Shown here one piece after another: positions 12,901-26,700 of a stretch of 64,000 bases of DNA; position 1 is the first letter of the stretch; every line of letters starts with the position of its first letter. Location of the stretch: contig OU612074.1 in the NCBI GenBank assembly GCA_914767715.1, positions 9,315,501-9,379,500 on the forward strand, written 5' to 3'. Source of the DNA: Membranipora membranacea. Its lineage: Eukaryota; Bryozoa; Gymnolaemata; Cheilostomatida; Membraniporidae. A program made the position numbers and the translations under genes. Below the pieces are notes generated by a model, which was given only the letters and a program-made list of their open reading frames with translations, made no database searches and was not told the origin of the DNA.

Positions 12901-15776
12901 CGCTGATCCTTTCGTGTGCAAGAGTTCTACTCCGCCTACTGTTTATAGGTTTCTTCAAAATTAAAGTAAAACATACTCAATTAGCTAGGCTTGCATGCTT
13001 ATATAAAATACTCAAGCCTTGGTGATTTTAAGTAAAAAATATGAACCTTGGTGGGTTTGCATGCATTATCAATATACTCAAGCATTGGTATTATCTTGCT
13101 ATCTTCAATAGGGTATTAATAAGAAGGGGTGTCAATTACAGGGATTAACATGTAAATAATTTATTACCAAGGAAAAGTGTAAGGGGATGAAAGTGCATGC
13201 AATCTTAAACATTGTGAGAACGGGTTGCATGTCTGGTGATTGGTGGTATATGCATAGATGCCAATAATAAACATTTTAAAATGAGTTTCATTACACCCAA
13301 ATCAGCATGAGCTTGACGACTGCTGAGTACAACATACATACTGAGTGTACAACAAGAGACATTGAGCAGCAATATGATCACTGGAAGAATTACAAAATTA
13401 AACCAGTTCTGAAAGGTACATAACTAAACAGTTCCCTGAAGGTTAAGGTTGTATCGTTACCCATCCAGGTTTTTTTTATTGTTGTGTGACAATATCTTGG
13501 TCAACAATTAAAGCCCTTAGGCTGCTAACAATGAACTAACAACATCTCATGACAGCCTCGCAACATGCCTTATGAGTCTTCATGCACCCATCTCCAACGA
13601 CTGGTCGAGGTGTCCTTACAGAACTGATAAATAAATTGTGATGAAATGTTGTTATAAATTTGATGTTTCATTGTGTTCAATAAATCTCACCAGTTTAGTT
13701 TTACGGTTTCCAGTCTGAGTCTTGGATGAAGTCTTGCGTTTTACCTTTGCATTAGAAACTATCCCTCCACCTAGTGCATTATTTGTATTCAAAAAGTAAA
13801 AGGGGTTCGAATTCGGATAGTCTACAATAGATAAAATAAATGAGTGCAGCTATCCCGGCAGGTCTGATGGTGAGACAGGAAACTAAACAAGGAACTTTGC
13901 TCTCTGAGCTCTAGTTTAGCATTTTACCCGGCTTAAGCTACCGACTGGCAAGGCTAGGTAATTTTTATTTTGATAAACCTACTGATATACATTTACTGAC
14001 GTTTAGATTTGCATTAGAAAACTACAGTATGTTACTCTTAGTCGGTAAGGGATTCTGACAGAAACTACACCAACAACTATTTGGTGATAAACTGACATGC
14101 AGTATTATGAACACCCACTGCTTCTTTAATAAGATAAGCCGGCTATGACGGGCAAGAGATAGATTCATCACCCCATACAAGCATCTAAGCTCAAGGAGGG
14201 GGGGGGGGGAGAGGGTAAGGGTTAATAAGGTGGTCAATTTGGGCCGTATTATTAAAAACAATAGATAGTCAAGACAGGCGGACCAGAACCAGCTTGGCCC
14301 AGCAAATCAGAATAATAGGCTGTGATTGGCTAGCTGACTGGTGCCTAGTGATATACAGTGAATGTGAAAGTAATTCTGTATCATTTTCACTATTTATCTC
14401 AATATTACTTTTCAGTGACTTGGAAGTGTCTCTCTTTTCCACCATACAGCAAATCATAGCCAACCCATTAGTTAAAGCCTAGTTAAAGACGGGAAAAAAT
14501 TGGACCACGTTAATTCTGCCCAAAGATCTAACATTATACCTCTTCCTTACCAATCGTCATCTCGAGAAATCATAAAATATCTGAAGGTCGTCGGAGTCCG
14601 CTACTCACAATAATGTTTTGTTGGAGACAATCATCTACTAAAAATATCTACTACTACACTTCACTACTACACAAATACCAGACATGACACAGCAACATGC
14701 CATGTAGCAATGTGTTACACGGCGCCACATTGTAGTAAAATATTAGTTGCAAAAGAAGTCATCTACACATTCCAGCTGAACAGACAACTCACACACAAGT
14801 TTACGGCAGGTAGATTAAGCGCCTTGAACATATCAATGAACTCCCTCTTTATTAACCCTATCCATTCTAAAATTGATTTAGATGGTCGGGTCAGTTTTTG
14901 AATAATCAATGATGACATTTATGCCATTGTTATTGAATGCAGGGTATCGACAGACCACAACAATAGATAAAGACTGATAAAGATGAGGATATACTCCAAC
15001 GTCATGAATGAAAATGTTGTGTAAGAGAAATATGTAATAATATGTCTCTATGACCTTCATCAAACCATTGTATTGTCACATATTGAACCCTGCAGGGTCC
15101 TAAAAAGACACAGCCAGAATACAGCCAGACTATACATGAGAGAATCAAAACCTCACCAAATGGAGTACCAAGTGGGACGGTAAACACGACTACAGTAAAT
15201 AATTATGCCGCAAATGGAAAATTGTGTCCGATTTACCTTACTGAACGTGTCACCCAGATCAATGTGTATAACTATGGTGCATAGTTAAGATTTTGCAACA
15301 TAGGGAAAGCAAACCAGAGTTTCCATCGTTTAGGCACCACCTGACTTTTGACCCCTTTCCGACAGTCTCTCCTTCCTGCCGGGCAATTTGTCCTTTGCGG
15401 ACTTGGATCCTTCAATTTAAGCCACAATGGGTACTTCAAAGCGGTTCTCTACTACATCCTTACGCCTGGTCATTGGGTCCAAACACTCCATGGCCAACCC
15501 TGACTAATGAGAACCTACATCGCATGAAGCGCTGTGACTCACATCCTACCGAACTCGGTTTCTCAGGTAACACAGATCGATGATCAAACCCGCTAACCAC
15601 TAAGCTAACCTGATAAACTGATAACAAATGGTGGTACACATGGAAATTGAAATATATAGTGTTCACTTACTTTCAGAATATTTAGCCATTTCTTTCGACT
15701 GCAGGATAAAGTCATGACTCAGAGGAGGGAGTCTGCTCGGACTTCTAATCAGGATAAGAGAAAAGGCTTCATTCAT
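3276..15776 (-). CDS. Unrecognised ~859-residue protein, 11 exons
   Basis: I do not recognise this gene. Coding exons in transcription order: 15776-15671, 13821-13691, 12952-12819, 12297-12017, 11348-11076, 10574-10426, 9641-8848, 7927-7733, 5919-5718, 3900-3769, 3458-3276. Introns are GT-AG, phases agree at every junction, and the exons sum to 2580 nt (859 codons plus TGA). The start ATG (MNEAFSLIL) is the first in frame; a 5' UTR exon upstream cannot be excluded. The N-terminal third is basic and Ser/Arg/Asn-rich. Exon 5 has a possibly folded stretch (SMIVSGVNVW, SWAHEVGLTNHD). Exon 7 is low complexity and the last two exons are compact. No signal peptide or membrane segment is visible, so a soluble protein is likely. 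The weakest points are the acceptors of exon 3 (ttttgaag) and exon 5 (atcaaag, poor pyrimidine tract). It is probably a conserved single-copy gene, but only a search can show that. Confidence 0.72.
4700..4862 (-). mobile_element. SINE family A tail, head missing
   Basis: Shares gcgcaggtggcttgtgtgg and agacctcctgta with the copy at 46488-46711. The tRNA-like head is not present. Lies in the intron between exons 9 and 10 of the unrecognised gene. Confidence 0.55.
5210..5404. mobile_element. Partial copy of the cacactgacat MITE, right half
   Basis: tcgctagagagtgaacta at the left and atcgatcagagatacacatg ... gtctcgatgtcagtgtg at the right match the right part of 9948-10417. Confidence 0.6.
8848..9641 (-). 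CDS. Large low-complexity exon 7 of the unrecognised gene
   Basis: This 794-nt exon is the longest in the gene. It is bounded by an acceptor (atatttgtag) and a donor (CAAAG/gtacaa). It starts KYDYCDLPFGQAQRLS and continues as a Ser/Asn/Thr/Gln-rich stretch with few hydrophobic clusters, so it is probably disordered. Position 9590 is a GTG inside the exon, not a start. Phase 0 at entry and phase 2 at exit match the neighbouring exons. A plus-strand frame across it (8941-9177) is a shadow. Confidence 0.75.
9948..10417. mobile_element. MITE with ~90-bp terminal inverted repeats
   Basis: Starts cacactgacattgaggatac and ends gtctcgatgtcagtgtg. The arms also share gtgtatctatgattgttagag and tagtacgagtacct. 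A second inverted pair lies inside (atcgatctgagatatacatg / catgtataggtctaaccgat). Its right end is 8 nt inside the intron after exon 6 of the unrecognised gene. Relatives occur at 2515-2715, 5210-5404 and 38955-39150. Confidence 0.8.
10963..11045. repeat. Hairpin element
   Basis: gcttcaatgcgagttagtgg pairs with ccactaacttgcattgaagc around a short loop. A diverged relative is at 1146-1200 (ccactaactcgcatttcagc, gtctgagcacttagac). Lies 30 bp past exon 5 of the unrecognised gene. Confidence 0.65.
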
Positions 15777-15939
15777 TGTGACACTTTCAAGTCTTTGACC
15801 TGATGTCTGTGACAAAACTATGACTGAGCATTATAACTAAAGGTAAGGTCTTACTGAAATCTCAACCATACTTTGATAATGTGTATGGCAAAGAGGTAAG
15901 CTATCCCCTATTAGTTGAAACTTGAGAGTATTAAATTCG

Positions 15940-17050
15940 CAAAAATTGCTCCAGTTGGTCCAATTAAGGTAATGATACCAGCGTTGACCCATTTGGACAT
16001 TTTCTATACCGTTGGAAAGCTGCTGAGCTACTGATCGCTAATTGCTCATCAAAAACGTGATTGGATTACGTTGCGTCATTTTATCGGAGAAATGAGGCCG
16101 AAAAGGCTGTTTTTAGCTAAGTGGATGGCTGCGCTACATTGATTACTAGAAAGTTCAAAACAGGTTACATTCATTCTTAGAGACATATTTCATCCTAATT
16201 TTAGGTTGAAAATAATATTTGATGAGCCCAAAGTGGCTTTTTACGTCACGTCATAATGTGTGTGGTTTTTTAACTTTGATGATATAATGCGAAATTTTAA
16301 GCAACGATTTGAGACAATGCCGAAAGACACCTTGAAAAGCCCCTTAAATTGGCTGTTTTGGGCATTTCGTGTGGTATAATTCGAGGAAGACAAATACATT
16401 GTGCCATATTCCGTTGGCATTTCCTGTTTGTACCATGCTTAATCAAAGCGGCTTCGTATGTGAGAATTTTCAAAATAAATTTGTCTGTCCTTAGTGCTGG
16501 ACCTTTTGACAGCATGTTTGACGTTATTGATAAATGGCGCAAAACGTATCTACCTTTGATGGTCTATGCTGATATTGATACATTTGATATACTGCTGAAA
16601 TTTGTGGTGTGTGTCATTTAAACAGCAATATAGTGGAAAAAAGCAAAAAAATTGGCCCTTTTTTATTCGAATTGTCTCAAATCGTTGCTTAAAAATTAGC
16701 ATTATATCATCAAAGTTAAAAAACAACACGCATTATGACGTGACGTAAAAAGACATTTTGGGCTCATCAAATATTATTTTCAACCTAAAATTAAGATGAA
16801 CTATGTCTCTAGGAATGAGAATGCAACCTGTTTAGAAATTTGTAGCAATCAATGTAGCGCAGCCATCCACTTTGCTAAAAACAGCCTTTTCGGCCTCATT
16901 TCTCCGATAAAATGACGCAACGTCATCCGATCACGTTTTTGATGAGCTATTAGCGATAAGAAGCTCAGCAGCTTTCCAATGGTATATAAAATGTCCAAAT
17001 TGGTGAACGCTGATATCATAACCTTAAATGGCATTTGTATTTTGTACACC
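15940..17050. mobile_element. Large fold-back element, arms ~380 bp
   Basis: 15940-16325 and 16668-17050 are inverted copies. Shared blocks are ggaaagctgctgagct, gcgtcattttatcggagaaa, gaggccgaaaaggctg, ttacgtcacgtcataatg and caacgatttgagacaat. The ~340-bp spacer holds an open frame of 90 codons on the plus strand (16349-16621) and one of 81 on the minus strand; neither resembles a transposase. Lies between the unrecognised gene and the CDF transporter. Next to it is an (ataat)n tract at about 17059-17090. Confidence 0.85.
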
Positions 17051-17796
17051 TCAAATAAATAATATAATATAATATAATATAATATAATAATAATGAAATA
17101 CTGCCAAACATCCAGGCATTCTCATTTAGAATTAAGAAGCAGTTGATGTATATCTTTTGCGAGCAGTCTTGTGTTAGCATGATACTGCATCTTTAGAAAG
17201 ACATACTATATAAATTAGTCACTTGTTACTCCTTTTTCATTACAACCAAAAAAAACCCAAGAACACTGAAAAAACTGGGATAAGTGAGAAAATTATTCTG
17301 TTTGTCCAACAAACTTAAAAAATGAAGTTAAGAAACTGGAGTACATTTGAAGAAACCTGTTCAAACAAAATAAATGCAAGGGCAAAAGAAAAATCTCACT
17401 ACAAATTAAAAAAATAAACTTTCAAACTAAAATTGTTGACCCCTGAAAATGAGAAAATGAACTTAAAATAATTTTAGCAAGCTTGGACATTGATTACTGA
17501 TACTAGGACATCTTATGGTAGGCAAAAAAAATTGTTATGGAGATATGACGCCAATAATGTTCAACATGATGCTTATAATAATGCATGTATAATTGGCCAC
17601 AAATCCATGTCAAATTCCAATCCCGCTGAATCAAATTGATTTGACTAATACATTTATTACAAGACAGCAACGGGTTTGACATTTTGCATGCAAAAAAATG
17701 AGAAAAGACTTCTGGCAGTGAATTTAAGTAAGTCCAGTCCAACCAAAGAGTCTGCACCAACCATTGTTTGTTGTAAATGTTGACCTTTAGTGACCT

Positions 17797-20700
17797 TTAG
17801 TTGACCCTGTGTTCTGTTTCAGGGTCATGTTCAGATTCGTAGTCAATGTGTACAAAAGCCCTCTCCACCTGTTCTATGGACTCTAACTTCATCTGAAGAG
17901 GCTCTCCTATATCATGAGCTTCTTTAAGACTCATGTCCTCAGGTAATACAATGTGTACCTGGGAACAAAGGCGGGCGATATAAAATTATCATGTCATTAT
18001 TGAGTAGTAAACCTTAGCTAGGGTTAAGTCTAGCTAGATTAAGGGTGACTTGAGATCAGTGAGGGGGAAAGTAACTGTCATCTAGAGTTTCGTTCAGCTA
18101 GTTTTGTCGTGACTAAATGTCAGCTAGCACCAAAATTTAGCTAGCTAGCTAGCTAACTATAACATCAAAAGTGTTACTGCCATGAATTGTACTATGCATA
18201 GCCTGTGCAGAATGAATATGTTACTTCTCTAAGGTAGATGGACCTAAAAGAGGTCAACAATTTTCCCACAATGCAACGTTGGTATCCTGGGCATGACAGG
18301 TCAAACGTATATAGGTTATTTTATGACAAAGAGTACTGGACTGGAGGAGTACCATCTAACAGAACCCTTGAGTTATGTCAAAAGTGCACAAACTCTCGCA
18401 TTGCCAGGGATGGCCTTGGATCAACAACCGGTACACTCGGATACAAATGCAATTGTGTTAGCTGAGTTTTAACGTACCTCAACAATATAGTTGTTGCCAA
18501 AATGATAGGCTCTCACTGTGTCTATCTGTCTGATTCTCATGTCATGCTGTATACTGATCCATGTTACTTTGCTCAGGAACCCTGGATCGGCGGTGTACCC
18601 GGTCAAAAACTTAATTTGTTCTAAATTGACAAAAACAAAATGCATGAATATTCGAAGTTGTTAACCTACATTTTTTTTGGGAAAAAAAGATCGCCTCTAT
18701 GCAAGCGTTAGCTAGCTAGCTGTAACAGTTGAACTGGTCTGGCAGAGATGAAATGAAATTATCTCAATGTTTAACCAGAGGTTGAGAGATATTCAAGAAC
18801 CATATTGACTGTTGAATCTCCTCTACCCTCATTTGTGTAAAATAAAGGAATCACTCAATACATAATACATTACTGTTTAGTAAAGTAAAAAAGATTGAGC
18901 TTGCCCCAAGGATATTTCCAAGGTTCCTTACTGAAGGTGTAATGTATTCTAGAAACTAGAATGAACAATAGAAAAGTGAGACCATGAAACATCTCCTAAT
19001 CTGTGCATGCAGCAAGCTGCCAAAATTGAAACAGGCACTAATCGTCCATTGGCAGTGACACTTCGAATCTTAGCCAATACTAAATAACAATTTTGATCGA
19101 AACTTAGCACACTAATACATGGTTTTTTGTCACTAGTTCAGATTACTAAGACAATTTTCATCATTGTTTTAATGAATAATCAAAACGCACCTGCCCCAGT
19201 CTTCCACCAGTTGTACATGATATACACGCTGATGATAATGGCGCCGATCTTGTCCAGGTAAGGCCAGTACTTGTCTCCCACATATCCGCATACTGCTGCA
19301 ACCATGTTAGCTAATATGTCGTTACGATGGTCCAGAGATAAGGCCTGTACACTACGACTAGCGGAGTCTCTACACAGTAACCAGAGTACAGCTTTGGCCA
19401 CTGAAGAAATGAAAAAAAATATTAATATTAATAAAATATAAAATAATAAAAATAAAATTGATATGCTAATATATTTCTCTGCAATATGATGTCTGCCGGA
19501 TGTGCTTGTTTCTTGTATTGCACTTCGGGAGACAGCGTCATCATTATGCGGAGAATGTGAGTTACCTTCCCTTTGGAAAGAACTTCTTGCGCCACTAACA
19601 ATTCATGCCAAGTAGAGCATTGAATTTTTTACCATGCAAATCTGACAAAGCTTTATCATATGTAACTGTCTGCCTATAACATGCATTGGTATTTGGGTAG
19701 TCTCTAATGACAATCTGATTGTGAAATGGAGAAAACGTCAATTGGGCACTTGGACTTGACACCCCATCCAAATACATGAATTGTGACATACCTAGTAAAT
19801 ATCAATCAACTTAACTTACAGACATTTAGACATACTGACATTGGCCTTAATTGGGCCCAAAAGTGAGTAGGGTGACGTGGATTGTGTCCCGTCGCCCGTC
19901 CCTTGTGTTTGGGCTTGATGGTAGTGATGGCACCTGCTAGTTGGGCTGTCACCACTCTAGTCCCGGCTGAGCCCAGTACTTATATATATATATATATGTT
20001 ATGTTTTCATACCACGCTTCATAAGTTCATTAACATTGATACAATATAGAAGCTTCTCTTATTGTGCCCTGTATCCTAGCAACCAATAAACAAAAAACCG
20101 CGCAGCGTTACCAGTACCCTGGGCAGTGCAACATTGGATATTTAGGTACACTTTGGGGGTCTTCCTATCAGAATGAGCGATGACTTTGCTCGGAATCCTC
20201 ACTCTTTTTGTCTCTACATTGAACAAATTTGTTCCCAAAGTGTTCATTCTAAAAAATATATACCTCTATCAAGAACTGATAGATTTGGGAATGGTACCTT
20301 TGACAGATCTTTTTCTCCTCAGCATAGACCAAACAGAAAACAATTTTGACAAATTTCTAATTGAAATACCTCTCTCTTTGTTTGAATTTTCGTTTACTTA
20401 CATATAGTCGCAGCTAGCACTCCCATAGTGACATAGTCAAAGTTGATATCTGCAGCTGTTTTCTTGGCTATAGAGATGATTGCCTGTATGGACTCTGCTA
20501 CAAGCTGCACAGAGGCGACAGACATTATAGCGCTCAGAATAACAATAGCCACCGGCTCTAGCCGAGTTCTCCCTATAGGAAAAAAAGAACAAGAACAGTG
20601 ATAATCAACAACCACTGAATTAGATTCTTCTCTTAGAATGGAAATAGTATCATAGCGTTATACGGTTAGGACACTAAACACAGGGACCCATCTGACTGTT

Positions 20701-23700
20701 ATCTGATTGGCTGTCCCTAGTAGCATGAATAATTAGCCTGAGAAATTGTCTTGTTTACAAAATTGCAAACAGTAATTATACCCCATACAGTGTCGATGAT
20801 TAGGGCATTTCTAGATTGCTACTAGGGACTGGCTATTTTTGCAAGCCCTCTGTTTTGCAAAAGAAAGCTAATGATGCTATTCCAGATATGGAATTCAATG
20901 TCAACAACATTACATCAAATAGAAATCTCCTGGATCTAATCTAAATCATTTCAAATTGGGATGGATGATAAGTCGTATTATTAGTTGGATTATTGCGCAG
21001 AAGTCACCATTGTTGGTCTCACATTGTGTTGGATGCTAACATTCAAACAATCCCCTTTATTTTCGGGGCAAAATCCAAGGGCAAAAACTAGGATGACTAG
21101 TAAAGCCCCAGTAGTCACCAGTGTTTGGGAACGATGGAGTTATATTAAAATAGTTGCTAAGTAATTCTAAGTCTAAATTTATATTTCATTTATTCAATAC
21201 ATTCAATTAAAGGGAGAGCCAATTAACCATACAGATATCAAAATTATTTAATCTTAGCCTTCTCATGAGGCCACTTTTTTTTATTGAAAATTGAAAAATT
21301 GTGGCAGCTGTGACAAGGCTAATATAAGCTATCATTGAACACATAACGTTTAATGTTAACTCAATATTCGACTGACTGACCAAGCATCTTCATTTAGCTC
21401 CCCCAGTCCTAAACACCGATGACGATCACTAAATCATCTGATCAATTTAATTTGCAACATTAGTCACGGCATATAGGTAAGACTTTGCATAAATTGACTC
21501 TCAGCCAAAAGGGCAAGGTCATCAATCTCCTTACCAGATGGATAATGATACGGTAGTTTCTTTTTCATAGCTGAGCTCGTCAACCAGATAATAACACCAG
21601 AGACGAGATCCATCACACTATCCACCAGACTGGATATGACAGAGAGGGAACCTGACAGAGCCGCAGCTACCGCCTTCAGTATCAACAACGCCTGTAAATA
21701 TACCACAGGTATAAGGTAGCTGTTAGAGGTCATAAAGTGTCACATAAGGTCACAAAAAGTCACAAAATGATGATAAAAGGTCACAAAATCTCATAAAACT
21801 CTGTTTCTTATATTACAATCTAGCAGGATATTTGAAGTAAGCATAGCAATGATAACAGTAATAAGGTAATGCGTAAGGGCAAGGACTAGTGATCTTATAA
21901 TCCAGGTTTGATTCCCAGAGCTGGCTGTCACTTCTCATTTGGCACTGGCAAGCCACTCATCATAGCCAAGTGTGTTTGGACCAGGGCCATAGATACATGA
22001 GGTCTACTGTACACTTGCACCCAATATATAGATCCCCCTCTCCCTGTTCCAAAAAAGAGTAGACGGCAACATACTCCACCTGCGCCAGGGGCCCCTTTGA
22101 ACAGGGCTGTTCTGGACTACAAGGCTTCTTGATCTATTTACACAGATTTGAGAGATTACTTATAGTATCACAGGATCAAAGGTTTTATTCTAATCCCCGA
22201 AGGTTCCATGAAACTGGAATAGAAAATGGTGCAATTAATGTGGTGCATAAAAATGTGCCTCGTTCAATAAAAAATGCAGTCAATAATTAACTATTCAATT
22301 TAACGCAAACTATAAGGAACAATATACTCAAAGATCAAATAAACACAAATCTAAACCTATTAATTAGTTTTGAATGTATCGAGAAATAAAAGAGATATTG
22401 AGTCAAGTGAACTTGGAGTCAAATTATTTTAACCTACAGAAAACAGAATTTAATTTATAACATACCTTTTTGCTCCTTTAGTAAATCCCAAAATATCAAC
22501 TTTGCCCAAAAAAATAGATAAATATAGTTAAAGTTTATACGCAACTCAAGTTTATTGAGCCTGTGAGGAAAACCTCAAACACCAAGGCTCACAGGGCAAC
22601 TAAAGGCTTGAGGAATTTGCTCGCCAAATTAATCCATCAGTGCAGATAATTGGACACAAAACACAATAGACCGGTACCGCACAAAGCTATGCAGCTATGG
22701 CCAATTAGGCACAACTCCCAGTGAATGGCAAACGATCTAAACCGCCGTGAAGCAGCCACACTCCCGGCCAAATCACTTTGTGATTTCTCCCATCAACCAT
22801 GACTGAAGATCGCAAGGCAGAACCGATCAGAAAGAGAAAAAGAAGCCTAGGATAACTCTCATTCCATTCCAAACATTTAGCGACACCAATCATAAATACA
22901 AAAACTGACATGCGAGAGGTTTGATCGAGCAAACAAATTAATTAACAAACGGCAAGTTATTGAGGCAGCGACTGGCACTATCGAGAATAAATACAATTGA
23001 GAAGTGCATATCGCTGTATGAAATGATAATAAATGCAATACAATACAATAATGATTTAGAGCAGAGCAAAGCTTAACGAGTGAAAAATAAACACCATGAG
23101 GTGGGTTGAAAAAGCAACAATTTGGAGTTGCTCCTCCATGAGTCCTGATAAAAGTCTAGTATTTACATCGTATCCCTATTACAGAGCTTCAGATTTGACT
23201 AGGGCACACCAGTTTGTTAACTGGGCGAGTGAATGTTGAGTGATTGTTTCTGATTACTTCATAACACAGAACTTTGACAGATCTGACTAGATTATCTACA
23301 CTAGGTAAAACTTCGGTTATTCTTCCTAGTTTCCAAAAACGCCGACCACAGTCATCACTGAGAATAACGATGTCATTGATTGCGAGATTTCTTCTGGATT
23401 GTACCCATTTCTGTACTGCACGCCATCTCTTTCTGGCATAGATGTCGCCATCATCAAAAGTACTAGGCATAGGTAAAATAACAGAGGACTTCATATGAAG
23501 TAAATCATTCGGTGATAAAGGTTTACAATCTGAGCTGACATCCGTCAGAGGGCGACTGTTAATGATTGCCATACATTCATATAGTAGAGTACGCAGTGAT
23601 GTACTACTGAAGTTATGCATATGTGGTGTCAAACCATTGAACACAGAGCGTATTGTCCTAATCATTCTTTCCCAACACCCGCCCATATGACTAGCGTGAG

Positions 23701-26700
23701 GGGTATTGAAAATAAACTCGCAGTGGTGTTCCTGTAGATATTTACTGAATGAACTATCTTGAGACATCTCATCATAGAGTTTCAGAATTTCGTTGTTTGC
23801 ACCAACAAAATTAGTGCCATTGTCACAACGCACAGAACTGACAATGCCTCTTAGAGCCACAAAGCAGCGCCAGCTCTGCAAGAAGCAGTCTGTAGAGAGA
23901 TCGTCTAGAGTTTCAATATGTACAGCTCTACTGGACAAGCATGTGATTATTAGCCCATACTTATTCATGTGTTTTCGACCATCTTTTATGTGAAAGGGGC
24001 CAAAATCATCACATCCTACATGTGTGAATGGGGAACGACTTCAACACGCTCAGGCGGGAGGTCTGCCATTTTTTGACTTTCTACTGGCCTCCTGAGTCGA
24101 CGACAAAATGAGCATGCGTAAATCAGAGATGAGACCGCATTACTCAAACCAACCACCCAAAATCCAGCAGACCTCACAGCTGACATGGTAAAAGTACGCC
24201 CCTGGTGAGCTACTTGTTCATGATAATGCTGCAAAATCTGTTTACTGAGATTAGACTGTTTTGGTATGACAATGGGATGCTTGTCTACTAATGACAGAGA
24301 CGACAGTTTTACTCTACCACTCACTCGTAACAGATCATCACTATCAATGAAGCAATCCAGTCTCCATAATGAACTAGATTTATCGATTTCACACCCTGAC
24401 TGGAGTGACTGAATTTCATTCTGATAGCTGATACTCTGGACTAGTGAAATGATGTAGTTTGATGCATTCTGGGTATGCTGAGCAGACAATTTCCCGCACC
24501 CATCAAATGAATGGTTTGACTTGATATTTTGTAACATGGCTACACATCTGACAGTTTTATTCCATCATGATGATTTATTCACCAAACAGTATATGAACAG
24601 TTTGAGCTAGGTAATGGATCGGTCTTCCACAGAAAGTCGGGTCCATGAAACCACATAGAATTGTTCAGGAATTCTACTGTGCTTAATCCACGGGATGCAA
24701 TATCTGCAGGATTCAAACTAGTATTCACATAATCCCATTGGGATTTCGACGAGATTTCATTGATTTGAGTCACACGATTCGCAACAAATGTTTGGAACCG
24801 TTTTGAGTCATTATTGATATAGCCTAAGACGATTTTTGAGTCTGACCAGAGATAACTATCACACTGTATGCCTAGTTCAGTTTTGAGAGAATTACATTGC
24901 TTAGCAGCTAGTAATGCTGCTTGTAACTCTAGCCTAGGAATGGTAATACGCTTCTTTAACAGAGCCACACGAGTTTTTCCTAGCAATAGACTACAATGTA
25001 CAGCATTATTTTCATCAAATGTCCTAACATATGAGCATGCTCCATACCCTAGCTCGCTAGCATCTGCAAATGTATGGATTTGTTGTTTGACTGGCATTAA
25101 TGAGTGTGGGTGAATACACCTGGGAATGGACAGACTGGAGATTTTGGAGATTTCGAAGTCCCAGATTTTCCACTTATCACACATGTTTTGATCAAGTTCC
25201 TGGTCCCAACTCAAACCGTCTTCATATGAGTTTTGTTTCATTGCTCTAGCTGGCAGAATAAGAGGACTTATGAGACCCATAGGATCGTATACCGAAGCTA
25301 CATTAGCTAACACAGACCTCCTAGTAATTTTCTTAGCAGGTACAGGCTGACATTTATAGGTGAATGAATCCGAGTCCAAGGCCCATAGCATGCCTAGAGC
25401 TCGCTCTGTTGAGTCGAGCAGCTGAATATTGTTCTGTGGTTTGAGATCTGTATCCTCTTGAGGGAAGGCTTCCAGCACTTGAGGTTGATTGGATAGAAGC
25501 TTGTGTACATGAAGATTGCCATTTTTACACAATGACCTAGTTTGTTTCAGAAGTTCGATGGCTTCATCACTGGTATTTACACTACATAAACCATCGTCAA
25601 CATAGAAATTACGCTGAATAAACTCCTGAGCTAGTGGGTAATTTTCACCATAGTCTATTGCTAGCCTATTGAGACCATATTTAGCACAGTTGGGAGACGA
25701 TCTAGCGCCAAAAATATGGACGCACATTCTATTTACAGCTGGATTACCCTGATCATCAAGCCAAAAGAACCGAAGATAATCACGGTGCTCGTTTACTACC
25801 CTGAAGCGATGATACATCTTCTCTATGTCACAAGATAAAGCTACTGGTTTTTGCCGAAATCTCAATAACACTCCCAGCAGAGAATTGTTTAGGTCAGGGC
25901 CTTGTAATAACGCATCATTCAGATTGACACCATTAGCCTGTGCACCACAGTTAAATACGACTCTGATTTTTCCGGTCTTTTTATGATAAACACCGTGATG
26001 AGGTAAAAACCAACCCTCCCGGCTTTCGAGTTCTGATTTTGGCACTAGTTCAGCCTCACCCCTAGATATTATACCTTCTACGAACTCAGTATATTTCTGT
26101 CTGAATTCTGCATTTCGCCTTTTGAACTGTGATAAAAGACCATAAAATCTCTTCAAGACTGGTTGTTTACTAGATTTGAGAGTTGTCTCACCATGTTTAA
26201 ACGGTAAAGGCATGACATAGTAACGTGAGCTGTCTTGGTGTATTGGTATAGTACCAACAGGCGGTAGGAATCAACGGACCAGTAGTAAACTCTTCAACAT
26301 TTATTACTGTATCGTGCTAAAATTATGACAATGAAGACAAATAAAAGCAAGAAATTTAAATAGAAATCTATGGCAATTTATAACCATGATCTGAAAATTT
26401 ACAATTCAACATTTTTTAAAAAGATTTTAATTACAGTTCTTAAAAGCAATAAAATTATCTGAACTTACATTAAAACTACTGCCGGATATGGCACGTAGCC
26501 AGATACTTCTACATATTATCTTGATACGTTGTATATCTGCAAGGAATAAGGATAATTATAATAATGATACAACTAATTATCGCTGCTTAGTCACATTTAT
26601 GAGCCGATTTAACCAACTGATAAAGAACCGGTACTAAAAACTGTAACTCCGACATCCTAAGATTAAGTTCAAGTAAAACAATAATGAAGCTATAATAAAA

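Noticed and set aside
15460-15666. SINE head on the minus strand
   Set aside because: An A-box-like ttagcttagtggttag is present, but no acceptable B box follows and no second copy was found.
18238-18465. 75-codon plus-strand frame with four Cys
   Set aside because: It lies antisense in a CDF intron, has no signal peptide, no splice partners and no recognised pattern; the Cys spacing alone is weak evidence.
19595-19789. 64-codon minus-strand frame in a CDF intron
   Set aside because: The flanking exons already join in phase without it and it matches no CDF segment.
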